This document shows positions 41,941 through 49,534 of a stretch of 64,000 bases of DNA, in pieces. The stretch is from assembly GCA_900545405.1 (NCBI GenBank), contig UQYT01000001.1:186001-250000 (forward strand), given 5' to 3'. The notes under the pieces were generated by a model. That model was not told the DNA's origin. It saw nothing but the letters and a program-made list of their open reading frames with translations, and did no database searches. How positions within the stretch are numbered: the stretch's first letter is position 1; each line of letters begins with the position of its first letter. The DNA is from an uncultured Eubacteriales bacterium. GTDB taxonomy: Bacteria > Bacillota > Clostridia > Oscillospirales > Oscillospiraceae. The translations under genes and the position numbers were made by a program.

Positions 41941-43815
41941 ATGGAGAAGCTGGAGGCCCTGTTGAAGTGGGGCGGAGTCAAAAAGGACGTCATTTGCCTG
42001 GTTTTGGGCGGCATTTCCCTGCTTGTCAGCATCATTGGGCTGGCTCCCGACCTGCCTTTTGACCCAGCCTGGGTGGCCATAATCCTCTGTGGCGTGCCGA
42101 TAATCCTCGAGGCCGTCATCGGGCTCGTCACCGCCTTTGACATCAAGGCCGACGTGCTCGTCTCCATGGCGCTCATCGCCTCGGTCATCATCGGCGAGGA
42201 CTTCGCCGCGGGCGAGGTGGCCTTCATCATGCAGCTCGGCTCCCTGCTCGAGGACCTGACCGTCGCCAAAGCCCGCGCGGGCATTGAAAAGCTCGTGCAG
42301 CTCACGCCCCAGACCGCACGGCGCATCTCCGGCGGTGCCGAGGAGGTCATACCCGCCGAAAACGTCCGCGTCGGGGACGTTCTGCGCGTCCTGCCCGGGG
42401 AGACGATACCGGTCGACGGCGTCATACTCACTGGCGAGACCTCGGTAAATCAGGCCGTCATGACCGGCGAGAGCCTGCCCGTAGACAAGGGCCCGGGCGA
42501 CGAGGTCTCCAGCGGAACGGTGAACCAGTTCGGCTCCTTCGACATGCGGGCGGCCAAGGTCGGCGAGGACAGCTCCATCCAGAGCATGATCCGCCTCGTG
42601 CAGTCCGCCGACGCGGGCAAGGCCAAGATCGTCGGCCTCGCCGACCGCTGGGCGACGTGGATAGTCGTGACCGCGCTGGTCGCCGCCGCCGGCACCTGGG
42701 CCGTGACGGGCGAGGTCATCCGCGCGGTGACGATCCTCGTCGTGTTCTGCCCCTGCGCCCTAGTGCTGGCCACGCCGACGGCCATCATGGCGGCCATCGG
42801 CAACGCTACGAAGCACGGTTTCCTTGTCCGCGAGGGCGATGCTCTCGAGCGGCTGGCGACAGTGCGGCGGGTGTGTTTTGACAAGACCGGCACGCTCACG
42901 ACGGGGCATCCCCGCGTCGCCGCCGTGCGGAGCTTTGACGAGGGGCTGGGCGAGGACGGGCTCTACGCCCTTGCGGCGAGCGTGGAGGCGCGCAGCGAGC
43001 ACCCGCTGGGCAAGGCCGTCGTCGCTGGCTGGCGAGAGACGGGAGGCGAGCTTGCCGCGGCCGAGGATTTTGCAATGCTCCCCGGGCGGGGCGTCAGCGC
43101 GCTTGTCGGCTCCCGGCGGGTGCTTGCGGGCAATATTGAGCTGCTCGCCTCCGAGGGCGCGGCTCCCGGTGCGGAGATGCTCTCGGCCGCGGAGGGATAC
43201 CGCGAGCGCGGCTGCACGGTCATATACATAGCCGTCTCCGGCGCGGCGGCAGGCTTCATCGCGCTCTCGGACACGCTGCGCCCCGGCATGGCGGACACGA
43301 TAAGCGCCGTGCGCGAGGCGGGGGCCGAGCCCGTGCTGCTCACCGGCGACCACAGGAACGCCGCCGAGACGATAGCGCGCGAGCTGGGCATCACCGAGTA
43401 CAAGTACGAGTGCCTGCCCGAGGACAAACTGGCCTGGATAGACGCCTCCCAGCGCGCGGGCGCGCCCGTCTGCATGATAGGCGACGGCATAAACGACGCC
43501 CCGGCGCTCAAGATGGCCTGCACGGGCATAGCCATGGGCGGCGTGGGCAGCGACATCGCCATCGAGGCCGCGGACATCGCGCTGGTGAACGACGAGATAA
43601 GCGAGCTGCCGCATCTTCTGCGCCTCTCGCGGCGGATGATGGGGACGATAAAGCTAAACCTCACCTTCTCGATGACGCTCAACTTTGCGGCCATCGTGCT
43701 GGCGATGACGGGCATACTCGACCCCGTGGTCGGCGCGCTGGTGCACAACGCGGGCTCTGTGCTGGTGATAATCAACTCCGCCTTCCTGCTGCGCTGGCGT
43801 AAGCGCGGGGCTTGA
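41941..43815 (+). CDS. Heavy-metal-translocating P1B-type ATPase
   Basis: The 624-aa pump has CPC in the sixth membrane helix (VVFCPCALVLATPTA), the phosphorylation motif DKTGTLTTG, SEHPLGKAV and GDGINDAP. There is no N-terminal metal-binding (HMA) domain. The last membrane helix has HNAGSVLVIINSAF, lacking the MxxSS typical of Cu(I) pumps (P1B-1). It also lacks the Lys/Asp pair of Zn/Cd pumps (P1B-2). Control by a CsoR with Cu ligands argues for copper. The ATG at 41941 is chosen with AGGCGG six bases upstream. Confidence 0.92.
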   Translation: MEKLEALLKWGGVKKDVICLVLGGISLLVSIIGLAPDLPFDPAWVAIILCGVPIILEAVIGLVTAFDIKADVLVSMALIASVIIGEDFAAGEVAFIMQLGSLLEDLTVAKARAGIEKLVQLTPQTARRISGGAEEVIPAENVRVGDVLRVLPGETIPVDGVILTGETSVNQAVMTGESLPVDKGPGDEVSSGTVNQFGSFDMRAAKVGEDSSIQSMIRLVQSADAGKAKIVGLADRWATWIVVTALVAAAGTWAVTGEVIRAVTILVVFCPCALVLATPTAIMAAIGNATKHGFLVREGDALERLATVRRVCFDKTGTLTTGHPRVAAVRSFDEGLGEDGLYALAASVEARSEHPLGKAVVAGWRETGGELAAAEDFAMLPGRGVSALVGSRRVLAGNIELLASEGAAPGAEMLSAAEGYRERGCTVIYIAVSGAAAGFIALSDTLRPGMADTISAVREAGAEPVLLTGDHRNAAETIARELGITEYKYECLPEDKLAWIDASQRAGAPVCMIGDGINDAPALKMACTGIAMGGVGSDIAIEAADIALVNDEISELPHLLRLSRRMMGTIKLNLTFSMTLNFAAIVLAMTGILDPVVGALVHNAGSVLVIINSAFLLRWRKRGA

Positions 43816-43868
43816 AAAGCGGGCGCGGCGGTGCTACAATGGCCAAAACCCGAAAGGAAGTGCTCAGC

Positions 43869-44387
43869 ATGATACGCGCCGCGACCGCCGCAGACATAGA
43901 CGCCATTGAGGCCGGATACAACGAGCTGCTGCTCTACGAACAGGAGCACGGTTCAAACTCGCACTGGGTGCTCGGCGTCTACCCCACCCGCGCCACGGCG
44001 GAGCGGGCGGTCGAGGCCGGGACGATGTACGTCCTCGACGAGGGCGGGCGCATCTGTGCGAGCATGATACTCAACTCCCGCCAGGCGGCGGAGTACCGCG
44101 AGATGCCCTGGCTCTACCCCGCCGCGGACGACGAGGTGCTCGTGATACACACGCTCTGCGTCCCTCCCTCCATGGCCGGGCGCGGGCTGGGCACGCGCAT
44201 GGTGGACTTTGCGACCGGCTTCGGTCTCGGGCGCGGCATGAGCGTACTGAGGCTGGACACTAACCTGTACAACCTCCCCGCCCAGCGGCTCTATCTCAAA
44301 AACGGCTGCCGCATCGCCGGGAACCGCCACTGCGTTCACGAGGGCGTGCTGGAGACCGACATATTGTATCTGGAGCGAAAGCTGTGA
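43869..44387 (+). CDS. GNAT-family N-acetyltransferase
   Basis: This 172-aa GCN5-related acetyltransferase starts with IRAATAADIDAIEAGY. It contains the acetyl-CoA-binding loop near HTLCVPPSMAGRGLGTRMV and the C-terminal LYLKNGCR element. The substrate cannot be predicted. ATG 43869 follows AAGGAAG; the in-frame extension back to 43812 overlaps the ATPase end and is unlikely. The gene may be cotranscribed with the ATPase, 53 bases apart, and ends at a strong terminator. Confidence 0.85.
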   Translation: MIRAATAADIDAIEAGYNELLLYEQEHGSNSHWVLGVYPTRATAERAVEAGTMYVLDEGGRICASMILNSRQAAEYREMPWLYPAADDEVLVIHTLCVPPSMAGRGLGTRMVDFATGFGLGRGMSVLRLDTNLYNLPAQRLYLKNGCRIAGNRHCVHEGVLETDILYLERKL

Positions 44388-44392
44388 AAAAA

Positions 44393-44426
44393 ACACCCCG
44401 GACCGCGTGTCCGGGGTGTTTTGTTA
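44393..44426. terminator. Bidirectional terminator between the GNAT and BlaR1-like genes
   Basis: A perfect 11-bp stem (ACACCCCGGAC/GTCCGGGGTGT) with a CGCGT loop is preceded by AAAAAA and followed by TTTTGTT. Confidence 0.9.
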
Positions 44427-46178
44427 TGCGGGCTCTATGACTGCGCCCAGGTTGGATGCCTTGGCGCTCATGGCAAGGCCGTGGCAGTTGAGCTGAGCGA
44501 GGTAGGTGTTCACTATTTCGCTCGGACGGGCTATCCTCGTGACGGCGATGCTGCCGCTATAAACGGCCTCTGCGCCGTTGTAGACAGTGAAGTCTATCGT
44601 GTCGGAGGTGGTATCCGGCTCCGGCGTCCAGGCGAGTTCCTCGCCGGGCTCGCCGCCGGATATTCTGCCGGAACTGCACTCCGCCTCTATGCGCGTGTAG
44701 TCAATGTCGAATTCAAACCTGAACTGTATGCCGTAGAGGCTGCTCACGGCGAGATTCGAGCTCCAGGTGACGCCGCTGGCGAGGATGCGCTCGTACTCCC
44801 CGAGCACAGCCGCGTCGTAGTCGCCGCCGTAGGCTTCCTGTATCATCAGGGCCGTTGTTATGCCGACATAGCTCCAGTTATCGCCGTCGCGCCGGAGCAG
44901 CATGAACCTGTCGCCGCCGCTGTCGGCTCTCGTCAGCCAGCCGCCCTCGATGAGCATTCCGCCCGCGGGCATGCCATTTTCGGGTTCAGCCAGCTCATAG
45001 TGTGCGCCGAGCTTGAATAGGCAGGCCACGCCGCCGTCGGTGAGCTCGGCCTCGCTGTAAGAGGCGAGCTCGGTTATCTCCGCCGCGCTGATATTGAGGT
45101 AGTCCATGTTTGCGGCCTGCTGCGCCGCGCAGCCCTTTGCAAATTCCAGCACCTGCTCCGGGAAATTCTCGGGCAGTACGGCTGTTACGGTGATGGGGAT
45201 GCCGTAGTCGGGTGCGTCGGTCTGCACGCTGTCGTCGGCCTCGGCCTTGGGGTCGGTCAGGAAGCACACCACTGCGCCGATGCAGAGCACTGCGGCGAGC
45301 ATAATGAGCCAGAACGCGGGCCTTTTGTACGTCAGCACCGACTTTACGCGGCCCTTGACCGCCGACTCGCCGAAGGCAAGCGGGCAGGCGCCGACGCCAT
45401 GGTGCGGGCGGCTGAGGTCCAGCAGCGCCTGCGAGTAGTCCGCGCGCCCGGAGACGGGCAGGCGGCGTATCACGCGCTCGTCGCAGGCGAGCTCAATGTC
45501 GCGGCAAAAGAGCGCGTAGGCCAGCCAGACCAGCGGGTTATACCAGTACACGGCCAAAATGAGCCAGCCCAGGGGCTTTATCACGTGGTCGCCGCGCGCG
45601 ATGTGGGCCCGCTCGTGCGTGAGCACCTGCTCCCGCGCGCCCTCGTCCAGGCCGAAGGGCAGGTAGATGCGCGGCCTTATGAGCCCCAGCACGAAGGGCG
45701 AGGCGACGCGCTCGCTCTCGAACACGTTGCCCTCGAGGAGCACGGCATCGGCCACGCGGCGGCGGAGGCGGAGCCAGCTCACCAGCGCCCAGAGCAGCAT
45801 TGCCGCCGCGCCCGCGAGCCATATCACAGACGCGACGGGCAGCAGCACCTGGAGCGGGTTCGCGCTCGCGGCAGGCTCGGGTGCAAAGGCGGCGGTGAAC
45901 GCGGGATTTATCGCGTCGTTGAGGGCCGCGATGCCGGTGTTCAACTCCGGCGCGGCGGCGTACATCACATCCTCGGGCAGCGTCTGGGTGCTGGGGACGA
46001 GGCTCAGGGCGCTCTCTATGCTCACGGGCAGCACGAGGCGCAGCCCCACCACGGCCCAGAGCAGCAGCCGAAAGCGCTTGGGCGCCCTTTTGAGGATGAC
46101 GCGGAGCACTACGACGGCCAGGATGAGCCAGGACGCAGCTATGCCCATGTTCAGCGTCTTTATGAATACGTCAGCCAT
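44424..46178 (-). CDS. BlaR1/MecR1-like M56 membrane metallopeptidase
   Basis: The 584-aa protein has four N-terminal membrane helices with the M56 zinc motif HERAH (VLTHERAHIARGDH). CDERVI supplies the distal ligand region, and a membrane helix follows near residues 290-310. The C-terminal 270 residues are an outer domain that is not the penicillin-binding sensor of true BlaR1. It could sense another envelope signal. It overlaps the blaI-like repressor by 8 bases, and the paired arrangement implies that it inactivates that repressor by proteolysis. Confidence 0.88.
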   Translation of the reverse strand: MADVFIKTLNMGIAASWLILAVVVLRVILKRAPKRFRLLLWAVVGLRLVLPVSIESALSLVPSTQTLPEDVMYAAAPELNTGIAALNDAINPAFTAAFAPEPAASANPLQVLLPVASVIWLAGAAAMLLWALVSWLRLRRRVADAVLLEGNVFESERVASPFVLGLIRPRIYLPFGLDEGAREQVLTHERAHIARGDHVIKPLGWLILAVYWYNPLVWLAYALFCRDIELACDERVIRRLPVSGRADYSQALLDLSRPHHGVGACPLAFGESAVKGRVKSVLTYKRPAFWLIMLAAVLCIGAVVCFLTDPKAEADDSVQTDAPDYGIPITVTAVLPENFPEQVLEFAKGCAAQQAANMDYLNISAAEITELASYSEAELTDGGVACLFKLGAHYELAEPENGMPAGGMLIEGGWLTRADSGGDRFMLLRRDGDNWSYVGITTALMIQEAYGGDYDAAVLGEYERILASGVTWSSNLAVSSLYGIQFRFEFDIDYTRIEAECSSGRISGGEPGEELAWTPEPDTTSDTIDFTVYNGAEAVYSGSIAVTRIARPSEIVNTYLAQLNCHGLAMSAKASNLGAVIEPA

Positions 46179-46545
46179 CTCCCCCGCCCTCCCTGTATTC
46201 GTCTATCATGCGCTGCATCTCATCGAGCTCGGCGCCCGAGAGCCGCCGGTGCCTTGTGAAGGCCGCGATGAAGGCCGGGAGCGAGCCGCCGAACTTCTTC
46301 TCCACCAGCTCGTCTATCTCGGCGGCCTGCACCTCATCCTTCGAGACCAGCGAGCGCACTACGGAGTTTTCATTCACCAGCACGCCGCGCTCGGAAAGGC
46401 GCTTGATGACCGTATACGTCGTGGTCGGCTTCCAGCCCAGCTGCTCGCGGCAGAGCGCGACCAGTTCGCTGCTGCGCACCGGCTCGTGCTCCCAGAGTAT
46501 CAGGCAGAAGCGGTATTCGCTTTCAAAGACCTTGGGTGTCTCCAT
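46171..46545 (-). CDS. BlaI/MecI/CopY-family repressor
   Basis: This 124-aa winged-helix repressor starts with YRFCLILWEHEPVRSSELV and has the recognition helix GWKPTTTYTVIKRLSERG of the Penicillinase_R family. Its C-terminal dimerisation domain is of usual length. It is the first gene of the pair with the M56 protein. A long inverted-repeat operator overlaps its own promoter, so it should repress its own operon. Beta-lactam sensing is possible but no lactamase gene is near. Confidence 0.93.
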   Translation of the reverse strand: METPKVFESEYRFCLILWEHEPVRSSELVALCREQLGWKPTTTYTVIKRLSERGVLVNENSVVRSLVSKDEVQAAEIDELVEKKFGGSLPAFIAAFTRHRRLSGAELDEMQRMIDEYREGGGDG

Positions 46546-46558
46546 GTTTTCGCCTCCT

Positions 46559-46608
46559 CTAATCTGTTAGAGTAATTTTAGTCTAACAGATTAGAGCATA
46601 CATGTCAA
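46559..46608 (-). promoter_or_regulatory. Promoter with double BlaI-type operator
   Basis: On the minus strand -35 TTGACA (46603-46608) and -10 TAGACT (46580-46585) are 17 bases apart. A 13-base inverted repeat, CTAATCTGTTAGA (46559-46571) and TCTAACAGATTAG (46582-46594), overlaps the spacer, -10 box and start point. Each arm is itself an imperfect palindrome (CTAA...TTAG), so two repressor dimers may bind. Confidence 0.8.
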
Positions 46609-46638
46609 GAAAAAATCCCCGGTCCGAGCCGGGGATTT
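46608..46638 (-). terminator. Terminator of the phosphatidyltransferase gene
   Basis: The stem AAATCCCCGG/CCGGGGATTT with a 6-nt loop is followed on the minus strand by TTTTTCTTG. It lies directly beyond the stop at 46640. Confidence 0.85.
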
Positions 46639-46639
46639 G

Positions 46640-47206
46640 TCATTTTGTAAGGCCCTTCCACGCTCTGGCGTAGAACGCGACGTAGCCGACGAAGGCAAAG
46701 ACTGTAGCGGCGAGGCAGATGCCTATGAGCGCATCGCTGACCTGCTCCGGCATTCCCGGGATGACCAGCAGGAGGAATACCACGGCGTAGGTCACAGCGG
46801 TGCAGACCTTGCCGTACCACTGGGCTCCGTCCATGCGGAAGCCGCGCCGCAGCATAACGGCGCCCATGCCGAGCATATACAGCTCCTTGACCACGTACAG
46901 CCCGAACACCACGCCCATGAGCGGATAGCGGAACGACATGCTCAGCGCGATCGCGGCGAAGGTGAACTTGTCCGCGACGGGGTCTATCAGCTTGCCCCAG
47001 TCCGTTATCATGTTGAAGTGGCGGGCAATCTTGCCGTCGAGCATGTCCGTCAGGCCGGACACAGCGATGACGGCGGCGGCATACGCATAGTCCCTGTCCG
47101 TCTCGGCGCTGAAATAGACCACGAGATAAACAGGGATGAGTACGAGCCGGAAGTAGCTCATTATATTGGGAATTGAAAAGTATTCTCTGCGCCAGTCCCT
47201 CTTCAA
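46640..47206 (-). CDS. CDP-alcohol phosphatidyltransferase family protein
   Basis: This 188-aa membrane enzyme makes a phospholipid headgroup transfer, most likely PgsA-type (CDP-diacylglycerol plus glycerol-3-phosphate). The signature D-x2-D-G-x2-A-R-x8-G-x3-D-x3-D is fully present around SGLTDMLDGKIARHFN and GKLIDPVADK. Four to five membrane helices surround it. The start is TTG 47206 (MKRDWRREYFSIPN) with GGAAGTGA upstream. The GTG at 47236 lies ahead of the expected transcription start, so it cannot be used. Cardiolipin-synthase-like or phosphatidylserine synthase activity is less likely. Confidence 0.85.
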   Translation of the reverse strand: MKRDWRREYFSIPNIMSYFRLVLIPVYLVVYFSAETDRDYAYAAAVIAVSGLTDMLDGKIARHFNMITDWGKLIDPVADKFTFAAIALSMSFRYPLMGVVFGLYVVKELYMLGMGAVMLRRGFRMDGAQWYGKVCTAVTYAVVFLLLVIPGMPEQVSDALIGICLAATVFAFVGYVAFYARAWKGLTK

Positions 47207-47226
47207 AACAATCACTTCCAAGGAAA

Positions 47227-47255
47227 AATATATCACACAACCCGGGCAAGGTCAA
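47227..47255 (-). promoter_or_regulatory. Sigma-A promoter of the phosphatidyltransferase gene
   Basis: On the minus strand -35 TTGACC (47250-47255) and -10 TATATT (47227-47232) have a 17-base spacer. Transcription starts near 47220, which supports the TTG start at 47206. Confidence 0.75.
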
Positions 47256-47367
47256 TGCCCGCCCCCCACTGGGCGCAGTATCAATCTACGCCGCAAAACT
47301 CAACAAAAAGTCAATGTGCGGCGGCGTATTTAATTTTCCCCCTCCGGGCGCGTTTACTCGGCAGGGT

Positions 47368-47403
47368 AAAAAAAGCGGGCCCCGGGTAGATGCCCAAGGG
47401 CCC
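47368..47403 (-). terminator. Terminator after the NahK gene
   Basis: On the minus strand a GC-rich stem (GGGCCC against GGGCCC with an inner GGG/CCC extension) is followed by GCTTTTTTT. It starts 18 bases after the NahK stop and ends the galE-nucleotidyltransferase-nahK transcript. Confidence 0.75.
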
Positions 47404-47421
47404 TTTGGAGGGAGTAGAGAA

Positions 47422-48537
47422 TCATCTGTATTTGTCGATGACGGCCTTCATGCCGTCCCAGGCGGCCTCCATGTCCGACACCAGCTTGAACTGCGTGCGG
47501 CAGCGGTCCAGATTCTGGCCCTCGCGCTGGGTGTGGAAGTAGTGGTCGCCCTCGAGGTAGTCGGTGAGGAAGCGGATGCCGCACTCGAGCGTCATAAGCT
47601 TGGCGCCCCAGGGCAGGTAATCGAGCTCAGCCTCGGTCAGAGCGCCGCCCGCGCCCTCCAGGAAGCCCGCGGCGTAGACGTCGAAGAGCTCGAGGTCGAA
47701 GTTGACCTTCGTGAGGTCGCGCTCGTCCTCGGCGCTGTGGTTCGCGCCGAAGCGGATGGAGTCGCCGAAGTCGTTTATGGAGAGGCCCGGCATGACCGTG
47801 TCGAGGTCGATGACGCAGATGCCCTCGCCGGTGGCGCGGTCGATGAGGATGTTGTTGAGCTTGGTGTCGTTGTGCGTGACGCGCAAGGGCAGGCGGCCCT
47901 CACGCAGCGCGGAGAGCGCCACGGAGCAGTCGGCCTCGCGCTCGGCTACGAACTTGAGCTCCGGCCCGACCTCCTTCACCCTGCCCATGACGTCGGCGGC
48001 GACGGCGGCCTTGAGCTTGGCGAGCCGGTCCTCGGTGTCGTGGAACTTGGGGATGGTCTCATAGAGCGTGTCCGCCGGGTAGTCGCGGAGCATGCGCTGG
48101 AACTTGCCGAAGGCCCTTGCGGACGCCGCAAAGAGCTCAGGGGTCTCCGCCTTCTGGAGGCAGACCGTGCCCTCTACAAAGGGGTAGACGCGCCAGGCGC
48201 CGCCCTCGGAGTCGGTGTAGAAGTTCTTGCCGTCCCTGGTGGCCCAGACGCTCATGGTCTCGCGCTCCGGGTCGCCGCCCGCCTCGCGGATCATGCGGCC
48301 GAGGTAGGAGGTGACGCCGACGATGTTGGCCATGACCTCCTCCGGGTGTTTGAAGGCGGCGGAGCTTATCCTCTGGAGGATGAAGCGGCGGCAGGGGTCC
48401 TCGCCCGGCTGGGTGTGGACGACAAAGGTGTCGTTTATGTGCCCGGAGCCGTAGCGCACGGCGCCGACCAGCTCGCCGCCGAAGTCAAAGGCGGCCAGGG
48501 CCTCGTTAAGCAGATTTTCAGCCTGCGACATGTCCAT
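47422..48537 (-). CDS. nahK: N-acetylhexosamine 1-kinase
   Basis: NahK (LnpB) phosphorylates GlcNAc or GalNAc at the anomeric carbon with ATP. The 371-aa protein is an aminoglycoside-phosphotransferase-fold kinase. The catalytic loop VTHNDTKLNNIL and metal-binding DLDTVMPG closely follow Bifidobacterium NahK, as do GGAWRVYPFVEGTV, FGDSIRFGAN and LECGIRFLTDYLEGD. I chose ATG 48537, which overlaps the preceding stop by one base (TGATG) and has GGAGG upstream. It is the last gene of the galE operon and works with the GH112 phosphorylase 8 kb away, handling the released HexNAc. Confidence 0.95.
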   Translation of the reverse strand: MDMSQAENLLNEALAAFDFGGELVGAVRYGSGHINDTFVVHTQPGEDPCRRFILQRISSAAFKHPEEVMANIVGVTSYLGRMIREAGGDPERETMSVWATRDGKNFYTDSEGGAWRVYPFVEGTVCLQKAETPELFAASARAFGKFQRMLRDYPADTLYETIPKFHDTEDRLAKLKAAVAADVMGRVKEVGPELKFVAEREADCSVALSALREGRLPLRVTHNDTKLNNILIDRATGEGICVIDLDTVMPGLSINDFGDSIRFGANHSAEDERDLTKVNFDLELFDVYAAGFLEGAGGALTEAELDYLPWGAKLMTLECGIRFLTDYLEGDHYFHTQREGQNLDRCRTQFKLVSDMEAAWDGMKAVIDKYR

Positions 48538-49463
48538 CAGTCCTCCCACAGCTTGTCGGGATACAGCCCGCTGGCGGTCTTCTCCGCGATGGCGGCGACG
48601 ACGCAGGGCTTATCCTCCTTATAGGTGACGCCGTACCACTTGTCCGCGCTGCGCAGGACCTTGACGCGGGCCTTGCCCTCCTCGAGGAGCTCCGTCACGA
48701 CGCTGGGCAGGAAATACTCGCCCTTGAGCGGGTTGGTCTTGATGGCGTTGTCCAGGAACTTCGGGAAACGGGCCTCAGCCTCCTTCAGGAAGCTGTTGGT
48801 GAAGCCCCAGAGGTTCATGGAGACTATCGTGCTGCCCGGGACCTCAGTCCAGGTCTTGCCGTCGTCCTCGGTGTAGCGCGCGTCGGCGCCCATCTTCTCT
48901 ATGTGGGTGTGCTCCGTGACCTTGAGGAGGTAGTTGTTCTCGTCCTCCTCGCAGATGCCGCGGGCGACGTGTCCGTGCTCGGTGACGGTGTTGCCCAGGA
49001 GGTAGCCGACCATGGCGAACTCATAGCAGTTGTCGCTGTCCGGGTGGCTCTCGAGGTACTGGTATATCTCACGGAAGCCCTCGGGGCCGTAGTAGTCGTC
49101 GGCGTTGACGACGGCGAAGGGGCCGTCGACTATGTTGCGGGCGGCGAGGACGGCGTGGCAGGTGCCCCAGGGCTTGACGCGGCCGTCGGGGACCGTATAG
49201 CCGGCCGGCAGATCGTCGAGCTGCTGGTAGGCGTACTTGACGTTTATGAACTTGGAGAGCCTGTCGCCGATGGCCTCGTGGAAGGCCTGCTCGATCTCGT
49301 GCTTGATGACGAACACGACGGTGTCAAAGCCGGCGCGCTTGGCGTCGTAGATGGAGTAGTCGATGATGAGCTGGCCGTGGTTGCCCACGGGGTCTATTTG
49401 CTTGAGACCGCCGTAGCGGCTGCCCATTCCGGCGGCCATGACGACGAGCACGGGTTTCTTCAT
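48537..49463 (-). CDS. Sugar-1-phosphate nucleotidyltransferase
   Basis: This 308-aa protein has the pyrophosphorylase nucleotide-binding motif AAGMGSRYGGLKQ and a downstream VNADDYYGPEGF (Asp pair for the metal), so it belongs to the NTP-transferase (GlmU/GalU-like) superfamily. Its place between galE and nahK makes Gal-1-P, GlcNAc-1-P or GalNAc-1-P the probable substrates, giving UDP-sugar and pyrophosphate. In bifidobacteria this position is taken by the GalT-type uridylyltransferase. I chose ATG 49463 with GAGGGAGG eight bases upstream. The exact sugar and nucleotide are not provable from sequence. Confidence 0.85.
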   Translation of the reverse strand: MKKPVLVVMAAGMGSRYGGLKQIDPVGNHGQLIIDYSIYDAKRAGFDTVVFVIKHEIEQAFHEAIGDRLSKFINVKYAYQQLDDLPAGYTVPDGRVKPWGTCHAVLAARNIVDGPFAVVNADDYYGPEGFREIYQYLESHPDSDNCYEFAMVGYLLGNTVTEHGHVARGICEEDENNYLLKVTEHTHIEKMGADARYTEDDGKTWTEVPGSTIVSMNLWGFTNSFLKEAEARFPKFLDNAIKTNPLKGEYFLPSVVTELLEEGKARVKVLRSADKWYGVTYKEDKPCVVAAIAEKTASGLYPDKLWED

Positions 49464-49492
49464 TGTTTTTTCCTCCCTCAATTTTGCCTAAA

Positions 49493-49518
49493 ATATGGCC
49501 CGCTCCCGCGGGCCATAT
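49493..49518 (-). repeat. Intercistronic hairpin between galE and the nucleotidyltransferase gene
   Basis: A perfect 11-bp stem, ATATGGCCCGC (49493-49503) and GCGGGCCATAT (49508-49518), with loop TCCC lies 16 bases after the galE stop and is followed by TTTTAGG on the minus strand. It may act as a partial terminator or mRNA stabiliser that lowers downstream expression. Confidence 0.65.
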
Positions 49519-49534
49519 CACATTATCGGTTGTC

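Noticed and set aside
47281..47330. A TACGCCGC/GCGGCGTA inverted repeat as a terminator
   Set aside because: The 26-nt loop is too long for an efficient terminator and no gene ends beside it on the matching strand.
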